From Thozetella sp. PMI_491 (taxonomy: Eukaryota > Ascomycota > Sordariomycetes > Chaetosphaeriales > Chaetosphaeriaceae), in the NCBI GenBank assembly GCA_021432635.1, contig MU270078.1, positions 310,001-374,000 of the forward strand: a stretch of DNA of 64,000 nt, written 5' to 3'. The position numbers and the translations under genes were made by a program. Shown here one piece after another: positions 47,148 through 59,020 of this stretch. Positions within the stretch are counted from its first letter, which is position 1, and each line of letters opens with the position of its first letter. The notes beneath the pieces are model-generated. The model saw only the letters and a list, made by a program, of their open reading frames with translations, had not been told where the DNA came from and did no database searches.

Positions 47148-50100
47148 TCATTCGCATCTTTCTGGCTCCTCGGGAATGCCCCCAGAGATGTAGGACAATA
47201 TCGTTTCGGGTAGTACGTCCCATTCATCTGGCCAGCTCCCGCCTATGTTTGGATCGGTCTCGCTGTCAAACCATATCCCAACGGTCACTTGGGGCAGGAG
47301 CTTTGCAGCTCGGAAGCGGACATCTAGCCTCTCTATTGCAGATGCGTCATGGTCCGCACGCAGGGTTTCTTTCAGAGCGTATGCGACTTCTCTTGTCAAG
47401 CCGTCCCTTTCCCCGAATTTCTTTAAGAGACTCTCTAGCAATTCTTCCAGAGATCTTCGTGCTTTTTGTATGTGGCCCATTCTCAGCCACACTATGCTGA
47501 GATTGAGCTGAGCCTTCGAGATAGCGGCATGTTCCGTATCTCTCGAGTATCGATCTTCTGTCTTCTTCAACAGAACGGAATAAATGCTTTCGGCTTCGGT
47601 CAGAGTTGTTGGATGTGGTATTTCTGCATCGATCCTTGCTAGCTCCTGGGCGGCGTCATCGATCATGGCCGCCTCCCCGGTTCTGAGGTCCCGTATCCGA
47701 CTGATGAGGTCCAACTGCAATTTCCTAGCATTGACAATCCAACTCTTCTCTTTCAGATACTTTCCAAATTCCAGATGCAGAATCACATTCTGTTCTCGAA
47801 TGCGTGTTTCAAATTTGAATCTCTCAGTTTCATCATTGAAAGCCCAGTCGGAGGATGACTTGGAGTTGAGTTCCTCAATTTGGTTCAAAGCTTGCTCAAA
47901 TAGCTCTCCATTTTTAAGGAACCTGCCCAGCCTCATAAGAATCGTGCTGTGCTGAACCATAGCCCGCCACATTTGACGTTGTAAGCTTGCTTTTTTGGTT
48001 AATTTGATCGCACGGTCAGTGTATTCTTTCGCCTCTTGTAAATGCTTCGCCAAGTCTCGCCCAGACCTGCGGCCTTCGAGAAAAGTGGCCAGTGAGACAA
48101 GAATTTCGACCTCTGCTCTGTGAGCTCCAACCAGGTCGTTGGCATCTTCGATTGTGATGCTTTGATCCAGCGTGAATTTAAGCAGCGCAATAGCATCATC
48201 GACTCTGTTGCCACTCGCAAAAACCCGCGCAAAACAGAGGATCGAGAGTGCCGTGTGTGGGTCGAAGGTGATATCCAAGGGTTTTAAGCCACTTGCATGT
48301 GTATCCTTTAGCTCTTGGACGTAGGAGAAGAATTCTTCAAAGTGCGGCATATATTGGCTCTTCCAGAGAGTTGAGTCCCTTTGGATCTGACGGTCTTCAG
48401 TAGGCAGAATAGACTCGCGGTCTTCTGTGTACATCTCGAATATTCTATCCAGCATGTAACTGAAGCAGCCGAGTAGATAGGTTGGTCCTAGCTCCTTGTG
48501 CCTATGCACATATTGTCGAATAAACTTGGAGACTAGGTTATGCATCGTATAGTGATCTTCGGATCCTTTTTCCAAGTACCGATGGTTAGCGAACAACCCC
48601 AAGTATTCTCGCAGGACTGGTTCGTTTTGGTAGGTAGTGAGGGCGCGAAAGGTGATGTCGCTGTTAGAGAAACAAGATAGTACCGACAAGAGATCGAAAT
48701 GTTGGTCCTCATGGCCGAATCTCTTCAGGAAAGGATCTAAAATCGTCATAAATACGGCGTAGAGGCCGCGGTCAGAGTTGGAGCTGAGATCTGGTCCGAG
48801 CTTGTCGAAATTTTGCGGCTTTGAAAGCTCTTGAATCAGTCCGCGAACTGTAACGCCACCGCTGCTCCATGTAACGAGATAGCGTGCCGATTGCTGGATG
48901 AATAGTGGTGTTTTGACCAAGGAGAGAAGCTCCTTGAACTCATCTTCCGTGGCGCTAGGTCCTTCAGGGCCCAGTGTGTCCCGGAACAACTTGAATGCAT
49001 GTTCGACTTCCAGCTCCGTGACGGCAAGTGTTGCGTCAGGGTGCAGACTAGTGAAACTTGCCAAGATTTGCCGGTCCCTGGTAGTAATCACAGTTCGTCC
49101 TGTTCGGGAAACGGGGAACATAGGCTTCCAGGCTTCTGCGTCCTTGATGTTATCGAGCCCGTCGATCACCAAGACCCAGTCTCCATTCGATGAATTCTCG
49201 AGCCAGTCTTTCACAGCCCCAACAGCCCGCCACGGATCCCCTGAAATGTACTGATTTATCTTGCTGCATATGTCCAGATAGGACCTAAGCAGTGTAGATT
49301 CATTGCCTGCATCAAGCCAGAAGGTGTTCCTCGGCCGTATCTCGTCATCGCAGTTCACACGAAACTGGTACGCATACTCTAAGGCAATGCGGGACTTTCT
49401 AGTTACCGAATTAGTCGACCTGACTTTCAGCAGATGGCTAAAGAGGACACGAGGGTGCAGCCATACCCAATTCCACCTAGGCCGTATAGGCCGACATACC
49501 GACGCCTCGGCTTGAAAGCATTTTCAATATCTTCCAAGATCTTTCGCCGTCCCACAACCCTGCCCTCGAACTTATGAAGGTCCAGGTTTGACAGAAATTC
49601 GGTGGAGGAAACTTCCGACTCATAGCCCTCTGAAGAACTGCTGCCGTCTCGCCATCGGCTTTTCAGGAAGTTGACAAGTTCTGGCTTTCCGTGTGCAATT
49701 GCTCTCGAGATTGGGCCGTTGATGGCAGATCCGCCCAACTCTGGAATGAGTTCTGCGTGCTGAACATCTAGGTCAAATATTTGGCCAGGCTCCCGGGACG
49801 CGACTGCGAGATGAAGGACCACTTCCCATGCGAATGGTCTTCGGCCCGGGTCTGCCTCGACGCATTCCGAAATGAGCTGCAGGGCTTCGGCCGTGACCCT
49901 GCTATTGAGTTCTTGGTCTAGTTCGCTCTTTTTTAGACGTTGTATCCAGAGCTCGACTACATCAAGGTGCTTCCGGAATGCTCTATCGTTTGTGCGGTCC
50001 CCCCGCTGGCGTGCGAACTCGGTAATGGCCTTGCCCCGCCAGCCTTCGCAAGCCAGTGTCATCAGTTGTAAAGCAATGCATCCCATGGAAAATACATCCA

Positions 50101-51299
50101 ATTCGGGGCCAGGAGCTCGAAAAAGCGGCTGGCCTCGTTCGTTGAAGAATTCGGGAGGGGCATAGTCGGATTTTGGGTTGAGCCGCAACTGGCCAGGGTG
50201 GTCGGGAGTCTGGAACTGTGCGGAACCAAAGTCGGAAATTTTCCAAGTATACGACGACGGCTTGGCTGAATCCATAAAGAGCAGAATATTCTTCGGTTTC
50301 AAGTCAAGATGTAGAACGATCGATCCGTTCTGTTCTTTGTGGAGGAACGCAAGACCAGAAAACAAGGACCGAATCTCGGACAATATGAAGCTCTTGCCAA
50401 GGTCACTGTGGCTCGCCAGCAATGCAGGCGTGTCGGAACTCCAAATCCACTTTTCCATGTCACCACCATCTGCAAATGGCAATATGAGGTATAAATCTTG
50501 TTTCAGCGATCCGAGATGCAAGTCGGGGTCAGGGGCTTCAAAAACTGCCAACAATGGTGTGATGGCTGGATGTTTGCGGGACCGCATGATATCGGGTTCC
50601 CGCATCATGTCTTTCCTCTTCTGGTCCGAAAGCTTCGCAATCTTCTTGTAAACTATCGATGTTGCCTTAATTCAGACATCAGTCTACTTCGTGAGAGCAA
50701 AATTCAATAGCCCCAATATGAGGTCCACTTATACAAGTCATGGATAGGCTACATACCGATGGACAGGCTTTAAGATTCCCTTTCGGAAAATCAGCCCTGA
50801 ACAGTGTCCCATAGGAGCCCGCCCCAACCAGACGATCGGTGTTCCTTTCCACTGACAGGAATTTCCGCACAAACTCTACTGGGAGTTGGTAATTCACCGA
50901 CTCTGTTAACTCCGGGGGAACTAGCCATTCGGTTTCGCGAATGTCGGGCACATACTGCCGGAGCTCTTCGAGATATTGAAGACGAGATTCTTCGAAGTAA
51001 GGGCGGTCGGACCACAGGTTGAACGCGTAGGAATCATCATAGTGGTCGCTACCGATAAGATTTAGAACAGAATTTTTCTCCTCTGGGACTATGAGAACCA
51101 TGATGGCGAATAGTCGGATGCAGTGCTTGAAGATCTTGTCGCAGAGTGCGTTGTCTGTTGAGCCCAGAGCTGCGGCAATATCCGTCGCCGTGCAGAGACG
51201 ACGCAACGATGCGAGGGATACGAACCCATAGTTATTTATCTCATTCATTAATTGATCTTTGAGAACTGAAAATGGTGACTTCGAAAGAGGGGAGTCCAT
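47148..51299 (-). CDS. NLR: protein kinase-NB-ARC-TPR, 1,330 aa
   Basis: Exons 51299-50757, 50665-49467 and 49398-47148 join in frame to 1,331 codons. Residues about 155-440 form a kinase with GAGSYGTLF glycine loop, IVYKKI lysine, HLDLKPKN catalytic loop (near 300), DFGSAQ and an APPE motif; all key residues are present. After a linker with one ankyrin-like unit comes NB-ARC: GRRKILEDIE, Walker A GLGGIGKS (completed by the second intron) and Walker B-like WVLVIDGLDNI. The C-terminal 430 residues are helical TPR-like repeats. Fungal NLRs detect non-self and trigger cell death via an N-terminal effector; here the effector is a kinase. The frame could begin at ATG 51488, but 51299 has the better context (GAAATGGAC). 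Confidence 0.85.
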
Positions 51300-51690
51300 T
51301 TCTGCGAAATGATTTTTTTGCGAGTGATTGGGCAGTGGTAAGCTGTATAGCCAGCACCGTGGAATCTGGAGGACACACCTGGAACGACGGTCACGGTCTG
51401 TGGCAAAAGCCTCAGCCGCGATTTCCACAAATGGAATACCGAGAGTATTTAAGCAGATACTGTAGCTGTTACAAGCGAGGGCTTGCATTCAGGCGGAGGC
51501 GGCTGCGCCCAACTGGACCACGTCGCCTGGGCTTGGGCGAAAGTGTGTGTAACTAAGATGAGAGGCACTGCCTGCGGAATTTGCACATTCGATTACCCCG
51601 CTCCCATCGCTGCCATAACATGTATACATCGATCCAGCTTCGCAGAGCCTTGTCCCTGACCCTTTACCCTTTTAGAGCAGCTCGAGAAGG
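51300..51690. promoter_or_regulatory. Divergent promoter region
   Basis: Separates the NLR start (leftward) from the 71-aa gene (rightward). An in-frame upstream ATG for the NLR lies at 51488. No other feature is supported. Confidence 0.35.
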
Positions 51691-52033
51691 ATGGTGCCCC
51701 CGCCGCCGAGAAACTCCGAGCCCCGTGCGAACTTCGAGATTGGCGACAAAGTGTATTATTTAGCCCCTGGTGAGTATGCGTGCTCATTTACGAGACTGCG
51801 CTGCTAATAACTGTAACTGCATAGGGAGATCGATGTGGAAGGAGGGCGAAGTATGCAGCAACGACGGTACCTCCTCGAACCGGCGATACGTGGTGCGCTT
51901 TTGCCCCCCTCATAGTGCTTCTGTGAATCTTAACACTAATCGCGATGCATCTTTTGCCCTTTAGATACGGGATCTCCAAACTAGACGCGAGGATGTGACA
52001 CCTGCTGAGGATATTCGTATCAAGTTTGACTAA
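51691..52033 (+). CDS. Small 71-aa protein with two introns
   Basis: Exons 51691-51769, 51825-51892 and 51965-52033 give 72 codons. The first intron (55 nt) has a textbook GTGAGT donor and GCTAATAAC branch site; the second (72 nt, GTGCGC...TTTAG) keeps phase. The product starts MVPPPPRNSEPRANFEIGDK, then VYYLAPG and, after both splices, YVIRDLQTRREDV. This resembles small fungal SH3/Tudor-like proteins of the F.IGDKVYLL type. Function unknown. Its position head-to-head with the kinase NLR is suggestive only. Confidence 0.65.
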
Positions 52034-52460
52034 TAAAATGCCCAAGTTAGGGCCGCGCAAGAGGTGGGGTGACCGCTGAGGGAGCATGCTCGGGAGAGTG
52101 AACTAGTTCCAGGTCGGTTGTGTATATGGCTACCAGTTGTGCTTTATGCTATACCTGGGGGGGACTGTACCTGTGGTTAGGCAAAGTACACTGTAATTCT
52201 ATGAAGTGGCAATCCGTAGTGAGTCGCGGCCCCATCTACAGGTAGTGCGCGCACGAGTTCGCCACGTGGTCTGCCTTGCACAGCCTGCCGTGGCATGCCT
52301 TGAAAGACAGGTCCAATGAGAGCCAGGTGAAACAGCCTTTTTCTCCTTGCAACCCCCGTGATTCGAAATGAGCTAGAATAGGAAACCCCGATCCCTACGA
52401 CTTTCCTTTCTCCTCTTTGGACTCATCCACTCGGAATCACTGTCTTGATCTGATATCACT
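52034..52460. other. Intergenic, nothing recognised
   Basis: About 430 bp serving as 3' flank of the small gene and 5' flank of the ankyrin gene. The last 60 bp are CT-rich, as in a fungal leader. Confidence 0.4.
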
Positions 52461-54527
52461 ATGGACCCGTTGTCTATCACCGCAAGCGCTTTAACCCTAT
52501 TAGCCGCTGCTAGTGAATCTTGCAAGTCCGCATCGAAACTCTATCGACAACTCTCCAATGCCCCGGCCGATATTCGAGAACAATCTGTCTCACTAGAGGC
52601 ATTATCTCACACATTCGGACGTCTGTTGACGCTCTTAAAAGATTTGCCACCTCCGGTGGTGCCCAGCAGCACACTTGTTGAGAGACTTCAGGAATTTTTG
52701 GCCGATATTCGAGAGGCTCAAATAGTAGTCGAGGAGTTTAATAGCTTGCTTGGCCAGGGCAGGGCTCGAGAGACACTTGCAAGGGTTAAATGGACAGCAA
52801 CAAGCCATGGCAAGGTGAAGATATTCTCTCGACAGACAAAACAGTGGAACGCGATATTTATGGCAGAGCTTCATGCTACACAAATGTAAGCCATCCTACT
52901 CACGGCCAGCTTGGTTCGTTGTCCGATTCTAATATGCTGCAGAGGAATGCTGCAACTTTTGGTCGAGCGAAGTGCTACGAACCCTGGCGCACGACAGGTT
53001 CCGGTCTGCCATCGAATTCCCCTCAATCCTGACGCCGAGGCGAAGCAGGCCAATCGATGGCAGGACAGGACACTTTCTTCATTCGTCTATCCCGCGGGTA
53101 TCCAGACCTTCCGATCCGTGAACCTCGCTTTGCCATTCCTTTCGATCGATCTAGAGGGCGGCCCAGTAATTCTAAAGAGACTGTCTCGCACGTGTAGCGA
53201 AGTATATGAGATCCAGCTCCAATCTCTCGGGAGTCAGCTTTCCTTTACCTTTCAAACCAAGTGGACGCCATTGTTCAAGGCGACACTTGTTGCCTTCGCA
53301 TATAAAGATGTCTCAGGGCTAGGCGGTTGGTGGATGAGCACAAAACTGAGATTTTTCTCGCCTATCGCCGAAGACTCGCCGTCATTCAAAGCCGCCAGAA
53401 CCGGGAATGTTGACGCCATGTGCCAGCTACTAGCCTCTGGAAGAGCAGGTCTTTCAGACATGACGATGCTAGGCGACAGTTTGTTACATGTAACTCTCTA
53501 TCCTTTTCATCTACAAGAGACTTAACACTTACTCTTCTACTAGGTGGCCGTTCAGCACCAAATGTACCACATGGTTTCGTTCCTGCTGAAAACGGGCGCA
53601 GAAGTTAACGAATCGCGAAATGATGGCGCGTAAGTAAACGTGGCTTATACTAGAGGTTGGATCATCCTAATGAGCTCTCATAGAACCCCGCTGCATCTAG
53701 CTACAAGATCCAAGCTAGGCCTGGAAATAGCCAAACTTCTCATTAGCAACGGCGCCGATATCAACAGGCAAGACTTCAGCCGTCGTACGCCTTTGCACCA
53801 CTTCTTTGGTCCTACCATGAAGGCGCTTCTTCTTGAACCAGGGCTAGACACCCCTACAAATGCAAAGGATCACCGGGGAATGACTATCGCACACTACGTG
53901 GCTTGGACAAGCAGGTCCACACAGAACGATCTGTCGACCGTCCTTGAACGCTCTCACGTCAATATAACAGAACTCGATGATAGTGGAAGATCCGTGTTAC
54001 ATCTCGCTGCCCAGTGCGGAAATTTGGGGCTCATGTCCTTCCTCCTGGAAACTGAATATGCTGAGCCTCTGGGCGAGTGCGATCTAGATGGGCGCAGTCC
54101 ACTGCATTATGCCACTCAAAGCAGCCGAACCGAAGATGCCATCGAGATGCTCATCGGATGCGGATTCAAGATAGATGCCAAGGACAATGCGGGTTGTACC
54201 ACATTGCACAGTGCTGCGGCGTGTGACAATGCGGCGGCCATTAAGAAACTAATAAGTCTCGGTGCCAACGTGGAAGCCCGCAATTTAGAGGGCCAGACGC
54301 CACTCCAGGTGGCCCTTGCTTGGCGGGCACACGCGGCTGTTGAGTACCTACGCCAGTTCGAAGCAGTGCCGACTATGGAATCTGCTACACAGCGGTCCGA
54401 GCAAGACGCACAGCTAGAGGCTTGCCGCTCGTACCGAATCAGGCCACGACTACACGGGGTTGTGTCATCTGAGACAATGAGACTCGTGATTATCGTAGCC
54501 CTAGTCCTTGTATGGCTTTCACCGTAG
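52461..54527 (+). CDS. HeLo-like/ankyrin/transmembrane protein, 633 aa
   Basis: Exons 52461-52885, 52943-53489, 53544-53629 and 53684-54527 join to 634 codons. The N-terminus (MDPLSITASALTLLAAASES) and its helical following 130 residues match the fungal N-terminal HeLo-like/NACHT-associated domain. A beta-rich middle (GGWWMSTKLRFFSP) precedes ankyrin repeats: RTPLHLATRS, SRRTPLHHFFG, GRSVLHLAAQCG, GRSPLHYATQSS, GCTTLHSAAAC and GQTPLQVALAW. The last 17 residues (MRLVIIVALVLVWLSP) form a hydrophobic tail anchor. HeLo-type domains induce cell death at membranes in known systems; the anchor here suggests constitutive membrane contact. The role is inferred from architecture. Confidence 0.8.
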
Positions 54528-54776
54528 AAGAATTGAACAAAAGCGATAAAATGTAGTTTTTTCTTTCAGTGTGATATATATCATAGCGGTTGGAGATATA
54601 ATGTTGCTATAAAATGCCAACTTTCTTGGCCATCAGATTTCCTTGTACTTTGGGTTCTTCTGAGGAATATCTAGTGAAAAATCGAGTTTTCCGAATGAAC
54701 AAATTATTCTTGAAATTCCTCCGGCTTTTCCCTCGGAAACGTCACTTGGGTTCAACATACTGTGTTGCCATGACCC

Positions 54777-56547
54777 TTAGCGACGCGACTTGGCGGATTT
54801 CTTCCCCTCCTTTATATGCCCCCCTTTGTCCCGTTTTCCCGACCCCTTCGGTGACGAGCGCTCTGCGATGGTGGCTGTTTCAGCCTCTCTACTCCCATCA
54901 ATATAGTATCCCTGGTCACCGTAGAAGCCGTCACTATACTCTCCGATAGTGGCTGTTTGAGTTTCTCTACGGTAGCCTTCTAGGCCATTGTAGAAGTTAT
55001 CTGGGTGCCCTATCATGATAGGGCTATGATTTTCTCGATAAGTAGAGGTCCGGTCTTCTGGTTCGCCAAGGAGAGCGCCTGTATGCGCATCGAAGTTTTC
55101 GGGATTATACTAGTCTGTTGTCAGCAACTCGCATACAGAATAGGCTTGCAGATTTTTTTTTACCTGCTCAAAATCCGGATCTACAGGTAAATAGCCCGAG
55201 TTATTTGTGCTACGGTCCCCCTTTGTCTCTTTCCCAGCTGCATTTCTCGCTTTTCCAGGTCGCGCCACGGATTTTCCCTTGTCTCCTTTTCGAGACTTCT
55301 TTTGTGACGAACTCTCTCTGTCGGGTGCTTTGGTTCTATCCGGGCGAGGACGAAAGTAATCTGGATGGTCATTGAAGGACCCAGTATCTTGCTGACTCTG
55401 GTGTCAGTAATTTGCGTGCGGGTCCTTTGAAGGTTCCTTACCTGTCGATGCTCGTCCGAACTGTACAGTGCAGATTGAGGAGTAATTGGAGAGGAACCGC
55501 CCTGTTCCTCATCAAGAGCCAAGAAACCGAAGTCGTCTTCGAATGGAGTAAAGAGGTGTGAATCAGTGCTCTTCGGCGACGAAGGCTCATCGCGATATAC
55601 GGGACCCGTGTCGACGTACGACAGGCTAGGCGACAAAGGGGCTTCCTCCAAGAAAACTCCACCAATATCGCCTCCGCTCGAAGGAGTCTTTTCTGCAGCC
55701 GAACCGTCACCAGACCCCCAAAACCTCGAGTACAGCTCTTGCGCCGTGGGCCTTGCTTCTGGCTCATATTCCACCATATCTCGGAAGTCGGTAACCCCCC
55801 GGTTTGCACGCGCCACACCCATAACATGCTCTTGAACTATCTCAGGGGTCCAATCTTTTTGGATTCCACCGGAATCGAAAAAGAACATAATGGTCACGAA
55901 TAGAGCCCAAACATCCATGGCTCGTGTATGTAGACCGCGATTTGTAACTTCGGGTGCCCAAAACTGTTTTGTGCCGTATATGCCAAAGGGTGATTTCGAC
56001 ATCCAAGTGCAGGAGCCGAAATCAGCTAAGGAAAAGGTATATCTTTTGCCGACCTTGCGGTATAGTATGTTCGCGGGTTTTATGTCTCTATGGGTGATTC
56101 CTCTGTCGTGCAGGTAGATAAGGGCCTCTAGCATTTGGCGAAGCACTTCCCACCCAATTGCAGGGGTGTTTATTCCTTCGATCAAGAGATCCAGTAGCGA
56201 GCCGTCCATTCGAGGCATATAAATCTTCGGTGGGTCTCGTGTATATCCGATACATTCGATGATGTGTGGCTGCGTTGGAAGAACAGATGTCAGTACAAAT
56301 TTCGTTGTGACAGGGCAGAGGGTGGGACGCGCGAGAGCCGGGCACCTGCACGACCATGGGAGGGACAATACGAGACACGCACGTGGCGGAGGGACCGAAG
56401 AACATCTGCCTCGAGAGTAGCATCGGATATATCGGTAGCATTCTTGAAGATTTTGACTGCGGCTGGCTTTCCGTTGTAGGTAGTTTTGCAGACATAAGAA
56501 TACGTGCCTTCGCCGAGATCGGCTTCTGGTCGGCTGCTGCGCGACAT
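54777..56547 (-). CDS. Ser/Thr protein kinase with repeat tail, 517 aa
   Basis: Exons 56547-56383, 56269-55442, 55391-55164 and 55109-54777 give 518 codons. The kinase domain is complete: LGEGTYSYVCKT glycine loop, AAVKIFK lysine, ITHRDIKPANIL, LADFGSC and WAPEV. The tail (about 220 residues) is Ser/Pro/Lys-rich and probably disordered. In the last exon two similar units occur, ETQTATIGEYSDGFYGD and EAETATIAERSS. The frame could include an upstream exon, because the start follows a possible acceptor (TTGCAG at 56548-56553). Its neighbour is the HeLo-like/ankyrin gene, tail-to-tail with 249 bp between. Substrates are unknown. Confidence 0.8.
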
Positions 56548-57233
56548 CTGCAAGTGATCTAGAGGTTCTTAGCAGCGAATAGTGAATGGAATATGCTGTG
56601 CAGCGTCAACGGGATTCGATCTTAATGATCTCCGCTAGCTAAGGATAGAACCAGGGATATCCAGGGCACGGGGTGATGCGGAGAAAAAGATGCTGACAGG
56701 TTGGGCGCGCGAAATGCAGTCAGGCAGCACTCCTGGCTTGTTGGATACGTTCAATACGAGGAGGACATTGCGATGACATTGGCCACGGTACCGCTGGTGC
56801 GACAAACGGCTGTACATGTACATTGGCATAACTGCGCCACTGGTAACTTGCTTGTGTTTGTGCTTGTACGAGGACGTGCGGGGGGAGAAGGCGGAACCGA
56901 TTGATTGGTAGCCACTTTGGTATACAGCACCAGCCCAAGTCAATCACTACAATAACCAGACTTGGGTATCTAGTAACGCAGGCCCCCGATAGTTAGCGGA
57001 GCCTTTGGCTGCTCTGGTGCTATTTGCATAGGCAGACGCGAGTGAATGACCTTCGCGGTGCAAGAGCCGCGTACCCGACGCTTTCGAAGCAACGAAGGCT
57101 GTAGCAGCAAAAATCACATAAGTTCGAGCTGAGCCATTTCGAGAAGCGCATTCAGTGCTAGAGAAGCCTTCAAGATATCTTATTAGATACAGCCAAACTC
57201 CCCTCTAACGACCGGCAAATATATGGAGCGCGA
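56548..57233. other. Intergenic, nothing recognised
   Basis: About 690 bp between the start of the kinase gene and the 3' end of the S28 peptidase. No frame or repeat is supported. Confidence 0.4.
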
Positions 57234-59020
57234 CTAAAGAAACGAATGCGCATATTCTCGTCCAGGTATGCTAGTGTAACCGCTGGCATTACTAGCGCTG
57301 CCCACATTGTTGGACAGAGATGAGAAGCTAATCCACTCTTTAATGTACTGTAGCTGAGTGTTACGAGTCTGTAAGACAACCTCATGGTTAACCATTTTGC
57401 TCTATCGGTAGCACAATGATGGGAAACCTTACCGCATCAAGCTGCTGTCTCAGCCCACGTGGGTAAACGGACGCAGAGTATTGACTATCGCCATGTGCGA
57501 GGCCCTCTACATTCAGGACTCGTATGTGATCTCTGTCGCTGCTGAGTGAGAGCTTCGGTAAGGCGAGGGCGGTAGTACGGTCAAACATGCCGTTGACGAT
57601 GAGCACACGTTCAAGAGAGTCGATCGCCGTATCGGTAAGATTGAATATTTCCAGCCACTCGGCCGCAGTTATGTTAATGTATGGGCTAGCCCAGTCCGCA
57701 TCCGGAAAGATACAGCCACTCGCGCGTTCAGAGACGAGGTACGGCGGAAACAGGCTGTTTTTTGATGAGACTGGGGCCTCAGTCAAAGAGATGTATGTGC
57801 ATGTTATGTATAACCAAGATGCACCCATTCCGACCACGGCGGCAACATCTGGCGAGGACGCAAAACTCTTCCAGTCTATGCACGCGTCATTGCTATTGGT
57901 CAGATTGCCCTGCCATACAAGGAAAGGCGCCCGGAGTACTTGTCCGGGTGTAGTAGAGGCTAAGGTCTTATTGATGACAACGTCAAGTGGAAGTGGCGCC
58001 GAAAAGACACCTCCAATAGCATAGTTAAACTGAGCTACAAGAGGATATAGATTGAGAAGAGCATCGTAGAGCACGACCTCCCATTCAGTCGAGTTCATAA
58101 GTGGAGTGCATGGGTTTAGATCCGGGAAGAGTGCAGCACAGTTGCCAACTGATTTATAACCGGTGGTTAGTGGTTCAAATCCTCATTATCGGGATATGCC
58201 GGGGAGACTGAAACGAATCGCAGAGCGCTGCGGGGTCATTTGCTTAATTACGTACCCTTGGCACACTCAGCAAGGCTGCTGAGTGCATGTTTGATCTTGT
58301 AAGAAGCTTCCGCATTAGCATCCCAGTAGATATTGGCCACCCAGTCAGTTGCTGCGAATTTGTACGGGTTGTCTTCGACGGTGTCGGATACACCAAATCC
58401 CCGGACGACAGGGCTGATGGCCAGAGCTCCATGGAATGTCTCAGGATGACGGACGCGAGCCATGACAGAGAGAAAGCCCCCGTACGATCCTATGGGCCGG
58501 GTTGCCTGTTGTTAGCCTATCGAACATGAAGAATTTGACTGGGGACCTCACCTCCGCTGTAGATAACAGGGCTATTCTCGGCGCCAGGGACAGTCTTTCG
58601 GATCCAGTTAACATATTCGACAGCGTCCTGGAGAACATTGTCAAGTGTCAGGGGAGCAAATGTGGCCTTCGTAATGTTGCTCTTGACATCCATGCCGTCG
58701 GGGAAGCTCTTGCCGAAATATCTGTGCTCGAGCGTGGTGATAATGGCGCCGAGCTCCTCCGCATAGTCCGCAAAGACGTGGAGCTCGACAGGCACGACGG
58801 GTAATTCTTCGCTCTGGTGGAACAAGATGGGGCCACCGGGGCGGAAATGGGTCGTGTTTAGCTGGTACTGTTGCTGAAACGTGACGTTGTCGCTGGAAGC
58901 ATGTTCGAGCTTCTGGGTAAAATTCTGGAGTGGCGGGTTGAAAAGCTGCTGTGCTAGTACAACATGCGCTCCCCATACAAGGGGGCCAGAAAAGACAGAT
59001 CTGATCAAGCTTGTCCTCAT
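57234..59020 (-). CDS. Secreted S28 serine carboxypeptidase, 517 aa
   Basis: Exons 59020-58552, 58489-58256, 58148-57433 and 57368-57234 give 518 codons. A signal peptide (ending VLAQQ) is followed by the S28 pattern: HRYFGKSFP, the nucleophile motif GGSYGG (rebuilt by the first splice), the acid region VNGMFDRTT and the His region VEGLAHGDS. The last exon is easily missed: without it the frame runs on to a stop at 57388, with it the tail reads ATRNTQLQYIKEWI, as in relatives. The enzyme cleaves prolyl bonds from peptide ends outside the cell or in the vacuole. A nutritional or host-protein-degrading role is likely. Confidence 0.88.

Noticed and set aside
51300-51488. Extra N-terminal 63 codons for the kinase NLR
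   Set aside because: In frame from ATG 51488, but the residues look like translated leader; the ATG at 51299 has the better context.
57388-57432. Stop at 57388 as the end of the S28 peptidase
   Set aside because: A GTAAGG...TTACAG intron leads to an exon whose sequence matches the expected C-terminal helix, so the true stop is at 57234-57236.
58165-58190. GGTTCAAATCC, a perfect tRNA B-box
   Set aside because: Lies within an intron of the S28 gene; no A-box at the right distance and no foldable arm.
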